This document shows, in pieces, positions 6,274 to 11,823 of a DNA stretch of 11,823 nt. The stretch is from the NCBI GenBank assembly GCA_015679605.1, contig JAAAVE010000941.1, forward strand, positions 1 through 11,823, read 5' to 3'. The notes under the pieces are model-generated. The model saw only the letters and a program-made list of their open reading frames with translations. It ran no database searches and had not been told where the DNA came from. The position numbers and the translations under genes were made by a program. Every line of letters starts with the position of its first letter. Positions within the stretch are counted from its first letter, which is position 1. The DNA comes from Podila epigama (taxonomy: Eukaryota > Mortierellomycota > Mortierellomycetes > Mortierellales > Mortierellaceae).

Positions 6274-8464
6274 TTAGAACCGCTTCATGTCGTTCTGACT
6301 CTTGGACATCTTGAAGGCCATGATCAATGCCACAAAGACTCCACATGCTGCCAGGAATTTGAGGTACCACATGACACCCGACTTTTTCTGAGGTGGTGGG
6401 GTGTTGTTGTTAGGCTATTGATTTGTAGAGATATTCAGAGCATTAGATATTAGAAACGAATGCATGCGAAGTAAGGTTCTGTATCGGTAGTGAAAAAAAG
6501 GGATCGCACAACAAATAGAACCAATAAATAACAAAGACTCAAAAAAAAAAAAAGGCACTTACGGTGGTAGGGAAAACCTTGCCCTCGGTCAAGGCAGTGG
6601 TAGTAACGCTGATAATGTCGTGGTTGTCGTGCACTTCGCCTGTCACAGAGGTGAATCCAAGATAAGGAAGCAAGGGGATCTTGACGTCGCTGATGGTGAA
6701 GCAATCATCCCACTGATCCCAGGCCTTGGTCTGGAGCTTGAGCTGTTGTATTTGTATTGTATTGTATTGTATGATTCGACAATGGTTAGACCTTATTTCT
6801 GTTTGTCTTCAAAATCTTGTCATCTTGTCATCTTGTCATGAATCCATGCATTTGCTTGCATCTGCATTGAGAAAGAGCTGGAAGATTTTCAACTTTCAAC
6901 TTACGTTCAGGTATCCCGACTCTGTGTCCATGGTGATCTTGGCCTTGGTAGGAACGCTCTTGTCACGGAAATCAGCCTCACAGCCTCCCTTTCTGTTTGA
7001 CAGTCCATCATTGGCTCCATCGTACCGAGTCTGTCCATCGCCCACCATGGCCATCACGTAAGGGAAAGAGTGCTAAATATACCATGACCAACGTGAATGC
7101 ACACGAGACAGTGAAGGAATAAGTGCGTGAAATCAAAAAGAAAAAAAGGGCATTTCCCCCCTTGTTTGCAGAATAAATAATGGAACAAGGAAAATAAGAA
7201 TGTATCATTACCGATTGTCTAGAGTTGGGATACGTATCGAAAAAGATACCGAGTCCCTCAAAGCTGTCACGGTTGCCAAAGACAGGTCCCATCTCGGCAC
7301 GCTCCTTGGTCAAAAAGACGGCAAAACCATCACCATAGAGTCCATCGCCCTTTCCTGAGACCTTGAACTCGAATTCGATCTGGAAGTGGTTTGTCGTGAT
7401 GGGCTATTTTGACGTGTGTGAGGGGTATGCAAAAAAAAGAAAAAGAAAAGATATTAGTGAGATGGATGGGAACAACGTTTTTATCTGATCCTTTTTTTTC
7501 TTTTTGTTTTATGGTTTTTTTTTCATGCAAATGTTGCGTCCAACCCCGCACATCCACGCATCAACTTTTTTTTTTTCTCCCTCTTCCCTGTTCTCACTTG
7601 GAATAATCACCTGCGGCGCATGGATTGCTCACTCGTCAAGTGGAACTGGTCATCTCTTACAAACAGAGCGGTAACTCAAAAAAAAGGTCTCCCTCCCTCA
7701 CTTCCTCCATACCGTCATCACCCATCACTCATATCAATCAAATCCAAGAGTATCCAAGTTGTCGTGAAATCACTCTGAATCCTTTTTCTCTCTTCGTATT
7801 TCTTTTTTTTGGCTTTTTTCTTTGTAACGAGGGTAGCCCTGAAACGATGAAAAGAAAGAAAAAAAAGGTCCCCCTTATTGCCCTTCCCCACATTATTTGT
7901 TCTTCAAATCATACAAAAACAATAAACTTACAAGACGACTCCAGAGATATCCAGTTTGCGAGGGTCTATCAGAAGTCAGGCGAATATGCTTGTTGGTGTT
8001 GATATAAGCATCGCCTCCAAAGTCGAACCAACGGTTCTGAAGATCCTGATCTAAAAAACATGATATTGTTTACACATCGTTTTGTAGTTGTTGTTGTCGT
8101 TGTTTGTTGATTGTTATTTGTTGGTTTGTTGTCCAATACGTGTTCAGTACGTGTTCACAAAGTAAAACGAGAATAAAAACGAATATTTTGTTTAGTTTTG
8201 TCAGGATTGGAAACAAAAAAAGAAATCCAGAAAACACCATCGTCATCATAAGATGATCCGACCATTAGAAATGAAATAGAACAAGCACGAGCAAAAAAAA
8301 AACAACAACAACATGCAGCACTTACCAATGTAAGGCATGTAGATCGAATGGGTGCGGAGTGGGTACTCTCCCTTGTCCTCATCAGCATAGGCGGTCATCA
8401 GCATACCACCTGCAGACAAAAGGGTGATGCCTGCGATAAAACGGGCCAAGAATCCTCGAGCCAT
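6274..8464 (-). CDS. VIP36-like L-type lectin, early secretory pathway cargo receptor
   Basis: Six exons on the minus strand (8326-8464, 7932-8050, 7212-7403, 6905-7072, 6563-6742, 6274-6414) join in frame to give 312 aa. All five introns have GTAAG/GTAAT-type donors and TAG or CAG acceptors. Residues 1-27 form a signal peptide. The L-type lectin domain spans about 33-255: HSIYMPYI at the start, WFDFGGDAYI, YGDGFAVF with D111, FFDTYPN with D142 and N146, a probable disulfide pair C181/C220, and the closing VTGEVHDNHDIIS with D245 and H247. These match the Ca2+- and mannose-binding positions of ERGIC-53, VIP36 and Emp46/47. A short Pro/Asn linker with a sequon (N269-N270-T271) leads to one transmembrane helix at about 280-300 and a 12-residue cytosolic tail ending KRF. 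There is no coiled-coil stalk, so it is closer to VIP36 than to ERGIC-53. It is expected to cycle between ER and Golgi carrying high-mannose glycoproteins. Confidence 0.93.
6753..6772. repeat. (TGTAT)4 microsatellite in lectin intron 4
   Basis: Four perfect TGTAT units lie about 10 bp inside the 3' end of the minus-strand intron 6743-6904. On the coding strand this reads as ATACA repeats just before the CAG acceptor. Confidence 0.9.
6814..6839. repeat. Three 8-bp ATCTTGTC tandem units in lectin intron 4
   Basis: ATCTTGTC is repeated three times perfectly, followed by AT, in the middle of the intron 6743-6904. It is probably replication slippage and no function is implied. Confidence 0.9.
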
Positions 8465-8918
8465 GGCTTTTGTCTCTTTTGATGTTTCTGAAGAATGAAG
8501 TAAAGTGAAGAAAAAAGAAAAGGAGGGAGGGAGAGAGAGATGATGCAATTCAAAAAAAGAGATGGTAAAGAGAGCTTCTTTGGATGAAAAAGAATAAAAG
8601 GAAAAAGTTCGCGCGCCGTTTTCGTACCGCGCGTGTAAGGGGGCAAGGAGAAAGAACGATGGATGTGACTGCTTCCAACTCCGTTTCGTTTGAACGGATA
8701 GACAGGGGGTGACAATCCTATCCTATCCTATCCTATCCTATCCTTGCCAGTTGCTACTCACTATACACTTGTTCACTTGTTCACATCTACTTCATAACAC
8801 ACACGCACACTTGCAACATTACACAGATTGTATGAACGTATATTTATATACATCTCTCTTTCTCTCTCTTTCTCATTCTCTTTCAAATACACACTCTCTC
8901 TCACTCACACTCTTCTCA
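8465..8918 (-). promoter_or_regulatory. Lectin upstream region and MCM5 downstream flank
   Basis: Both neighbours are on the minus strand, so this interval carries the lectin promoter (low-coordinate part) and the MCM5 3' end (high-coordinate part). Two CG-rich clusters, CGCGCG at 8610-8615 and 8628-8633, lie about 150-170 bp before the lectin ATG and could bind a factor. The leader next to the ATG is CT-rich on the coding strand. A (TCCTA)5 run lies at 8716-8740, and CT/CA-rich sequence covers 8790-8918. No coding sequence is supported. Confidence 0.4.
8716..8740. repeat. (TCCTA)5 pentanucleotide microsatellite
   Basis: Five perfect TCCTA units are followed by a partial TCCT. The run lies between the lectin start and the MCM5 stop. 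It is a likely length-polymorphic locus. Confidence 0.95.
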
Positions 8919-11702
8919 TTACATCTTTTGTCGGCGCACACACTTGCGCATCTGTGTGTACTGAAGCACCTCCTGTCGCTCCAACATATGGATCGCCCGC
9001 TCAATGTTACGCGTGTTGTAACTCTGTTGCTCAAGCTCACGCACAAGCACCGCCACAGGAATCTGCGATCCAATCGCCACTCGTCGGCGAATCGCCTCCT
9101 CCACATGGCGCACCTCCTCAGCTCCTTGCTGTCGAGTCTGTCCATCAGCTATCATGGTGGGAAAAAGGAAGATAGCACATAGATAGTCAATCATCAAAGT
9201 CAGCATCAGAACTAAAAAAAGGACAAAAGGACAAAAGGACAAGCAGACAAAATGAAACACCACTTACTCGTGCCTGCGTTGACCGCATCCATGGTCGAAA
9301 ACTTGAACAGTCGAATAGCTTCATCCACATGCTCAGGTGTCGCCCGTGGCGAGAGTGTCATCTTGGCCAAAGACTCTGAGATACGGATAATGGCCTCCAG
9401 TTGACGGATTGTAATTGGAATCGACGTCCGCACGCCCTCCATATCTTGCATATGACCCACCGTCGACCGGATTCCCACAAAATGGCTGCTCAGCTTCTCG
9501 GCCGCTTCCCTGGTCAAGCGAGGCGCCGACCGAAGCTTGCAGTAGCTGATATAGTTCTTCATCGTCTCAATGCTATACTCGCTTGCTGCCGTTTCACTTG
9601 GTCGGTTCATGTGCACGTTCATGACATGGCGTGCAATCGTCATATCCCGTCCCTCGTTATGCTCGTCCTTGAGAATGAAAATCATGTCAAATCTCGACAA
9701 GATTGTTGTCTGGAAATCAATGTTCTCGCCTGCAGACCGCATGTCATCATATCGTCCAAAGACCGGGTTCGCCGCCGCCAATACTGATGTTCTAGAGTTC
9801 AAAATGGTCGTAATACCAGCCTTGGCGATCGAAATAGTCTGCTGCTCCATAGCCTCGTGAATCGCAACGCGATCCTCATCTCGCATCTTGTCAAACTCAT
9901 CAATGCACACAACACCTCCATCCGCCAACACCATCGCTCCTCCCTCCAGGTAGAACTCACGCGTCGAGGCTTCACGGACAACAGACGCCGTCAAACCAGC
10001 AGCACTGCTTCCTTTGCCCGAGGTATACACTGAAATGGGTGACACCTTCTCCACAAACTTTAGCAACTGCGACTTTGCCGTTCCTGGATCTCCGAGCAAC
10101 AACACGTTGATATCACCACGCAACTTCATGCCATCAGGAAGAACATTTTTTGATCCACCAAACAGCAAGCAGCAAATAGCCTTTTTGATATCTATAAAGG
10201 GATAGTTTTGTTTGTTGTTTGTTTGTTAATCAGATTGAACAATAAAAATACATCAGTCAGTCAGCCTCAATCCTTCAAACTAATCACAAAAGTGCAATAA
10301 CAAAAAAGAAAATGACACGTTACCGTGATTGCCGAAAATGGAGGGCGCAATACTGTTGGCAAACTTTTGGTACAAGTTGGGTTCTCTCGACATGGCGATA
10401 AACTCTTCCTCTTCCTCGTTGGTGAAATTTCTCCGGCGACCAGTGGAATCCGTTTCGGTGTTGATACCAACAACGCGGATATAGGGTGTTCTGATTGCAA
10501 TCGCTCCATTTCCTTTCTAGATAACAGCGCGCAGCCAGCGGAAGAAAAAAGTGGTTATGAGTATACATAGACGAGCATGGTCATGGAATATGGACTACAC
10601 AAAAAGTGGGGACAGTAGGGAAACAAAGAAATACACGTGGTAAGGTAAGAGGATACGTACGCCAGCCTTGGACTGAAAGACCGAGTAGACACCCATGATG
10701 GTAACTCTGGATCCTGGGACGACACGGTTGGTCAACTCGCGATCTGCACTCAACAACACATGGCGAGGAAGCTCTCCAACAGGAACATCGTCTGGTGATT
10801 CTTGAAGCTTCAAGATCTGTTGATCCACACACTTTGACTTGTCGTGGTCCACTACGAAAGGATCCATGCCACATCCACCTGGTCTAGCCTCAGCATTGGC
10901 ATTTCTATTTTGTCATAGAGTCCGACATGTACGGTTCATATTAAGCTTTTAGCAACACATAGTCACATAGTCACTCATTGGCCAAAGACAAAAAAAAAGA
11001 GTGAGAAAAAGAAAGGAGAAAACAAACTTGACTTACATGTCACAGTTACGAGGCATGCTAATACCCGCGAATCCTGGTTGGATAGGAAGTCTCTTTGTTC
11101 CTTTACACGACTTGCACAGGATCTGGACAGTGACAGCTTTTGAGGTCAAAGGTGAAGCAGCAATAATGATACCAGAGATTCGAATAAGCTTCGAAATGCT
11201 GTTGGCATTAAGGTGGCGAATCTTGATCATGTTGGCGCTTGACCGCAGTGCGACCTGATAATCCTCCACCTCAACATCTGCTGATGCACTCGCGTGAAGG
11301 ATTCGCTTGGCATGTTTCTGAACAGCCTTTTCAAACTATTCACAGAATACAGAGTGGAATCATATCTTTCGAGTCAGGCATCTTTGATTTGAAGAGAAGT
11401 AAAATCAGGGGGAATACGACCGTTTGTCAGTCAGTCAACTGTTTTTGCCATCACTGCTTGCAGTGCCATTGTGTAATGAACATTGTAGAGCAAACACCCT
11501 TTTCCTCATAATCATGCTCGAGAGGTGAGAAAGAGGGATTCAGGACGTACCGATAGACATAGACTCCATTGATGTGAAAGTGCTGGATGAATGAAAAGAA
11601 GGCCTCCTGGATGTTGTCCAGGGTCCGCTGCTCGCTGTCATTCTGTGGAGCAAGCACCTGAGCAGTGTAGGTGTGTCCGGCATCCCATCCAATGTTGGCC
11701 AT
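8919..11702 (-). CDS. MCM5: DNA replication licensing factor Mcm5 (one exon not found)
   Basis: Six minus-strand exons are recognised: 11551-11702, 11037-11335, 10661-10904, 10324-10516, 9268-10191 and 8919-9148 (TAA). Except at the first intron, the junctions keep one frame (GTAAGT, GTACGT or GTAACG donors; TAG acceptors). They give about 680 aa; the family is usually about 720-775. Mcm5 is an AAA+ subunit of the MCM2-7 helicase, loaded at origins in G1 and active in CMG at forks. Visible features are a Cys zinc-binding module (CKSC in exon 2, a later Cys, and GGCG in exon 3), the Walker A motif GDPGTAKS (10070-10093), the Walker B motif [10 protein letters not shown] (around 9885-9914), the sensor AAANP, the arginine finger SRFD (9686-9697) and a C-terminal winged helix in the last exon. 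The motifs [17 protein letters not shown] and MLEGG-like [14 protein letters not shown] are diagnostic of Mcm5. The ATG at 11700-11702 is followed by [12 protein letters not shown]. The segment between VYVYR and FEKAVQ is missing. Confidence 0.95.
11336..11550 (-). other. MCM5 interval where an exon is expected but not seen
   Basis: A strong GTACGT donor (minus strand, 11545-11550) ends exon 1 in phase 2. A CTGAC branch point and TAG acceptor (11336-11338) begin the next exon in phase 0, so these two cannot splice together in frame. Known Mcm5 proteins have about 40 residues here, beginning DQLR and including a conserved 'V.LEHL..FNE.LA' segment. I translated all three minus frames of the 215 bp and found no such sequence; each has stops. 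The exon is deleted, replaced or lost in assembly, or an alternative weak donor (GTCCTG at 11545, phase 0) gives a shortened protein. Confidence 0.65.
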
Positions 11703-11823
11703 CTTGCAAGTCGACTGTTGAATGTAAGTTTCTTGAAGCTTATTCCAAGTAGAATTATGTCTCCAAGAAAGATGTCGTTGAAGATGCGAGGAGTGAGTGG
11801 AGTGAAGGGGAGGCAGCCCTACT
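11703..11823 (-). promoter_or_regulatory. Partial MCM5 upstream region
   Basis: Only 121 bp of MCM5 upstream sequence is in the window. I see no ACGCGT box or TATA box in it, and no coding sequence. The core promoter probably extends beyond the window. Confidence 0.3.

Noticed and set aside
7625-8002. Plus-strand open frame of 125 codons
   Set aside because: It covers lectin intron 2 and part of exon 2 on the wrong strand, contains homopolymer-encoded runs, and has no recognisable motif.
8709-9182. Plus-strand open frames over the MCM5 3' end
   Set aside because: They are made of CT/CA-rich low-complexity sequence and the complement of MCM5 exon 6.

Overview
The window looks like nuclear DNA from a filamentous fungus. 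Its genes are interrupted by many short spliceosomal introns (GTAAGT/GTACGT donors, TAG/CAG acceptors, CTGAC/CTAAC-type branch points). It carries DAD4, a subunit of the essentially fungal DASH/DAM1 kinetochore complex, and pyrimidine-rich promoters. The VIP36-like lectin, the intron density and a PIF1/Helitron-type helicase relic would suit an early-diverging lineage such as Mucoromycota (Mortierella-like). That placement is an inference; no marker in the window proves it.

Layout. 1-2215 is a gene-poor, degenerate zone. It has a minus-strand relic of a PIF1-like helicase C-terminus (346-522), an 18-bp perfect palindrome (1030-1047) and minus-strand coding-like remnants of unknown nature (about 1027-1754). 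2216-2381 is a tandem repeat of about 60 bp whose units resemble the start of DAD4 exon 2. 2472-2788 (+) is a two-exon DAD4 gene of 70 aa, hidden because its ORF is split. 2789-3900 is non-coding. 3921-4120 is the RNR2 promoter, with a TATA box and MluI-type ACGCGT boxes. 4207-5619 (+) is RNR2, the ribonucleotide reductase small subunit (two exons, 368 aa). 5620-6273 is a convergent intergenic region. 6274-8464 (-) is a six-exon VIP36-like L-type lectin (312 aa). 8465-8918 holds the lectin's upstream region and MCM5's downstream flank, including a (TCCTA)5 microsatellite. 8919-11702 (-) is MCM5, a subunit of the replicative MCM2-7 helicase, in six recognisable exons.

How the genes relate. RNR2 makes dNTPs, MCM5 unwinds origins and forks, and DAD4 couples kinetochores to spindle microtubules. 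Three of the four recognised genes are therefore cell-cycle genes. Only RNR2 shows clear MCB (MBF-type) promoter boxes. The lectin belongs to the early secretory pathway and has no evident functional link to the others.

The main oddities are: (i) the MCM5 exon that should encode about 40 residues after the N-terminal Val-Tyr-Arg is not visible between exons 1 and 2, and the flanking intron phases do not match without it; (ii) the degenerate DAD4-like tandem repeats just upstream of DAD4; (iii) a poly(A) run in place of a polypyrimidine tract in the DAD4 intron. I saw no convincing new multi-gene system. CRISPR arrays, tRNAs, rRNAs and intact transposons were not found by eye.
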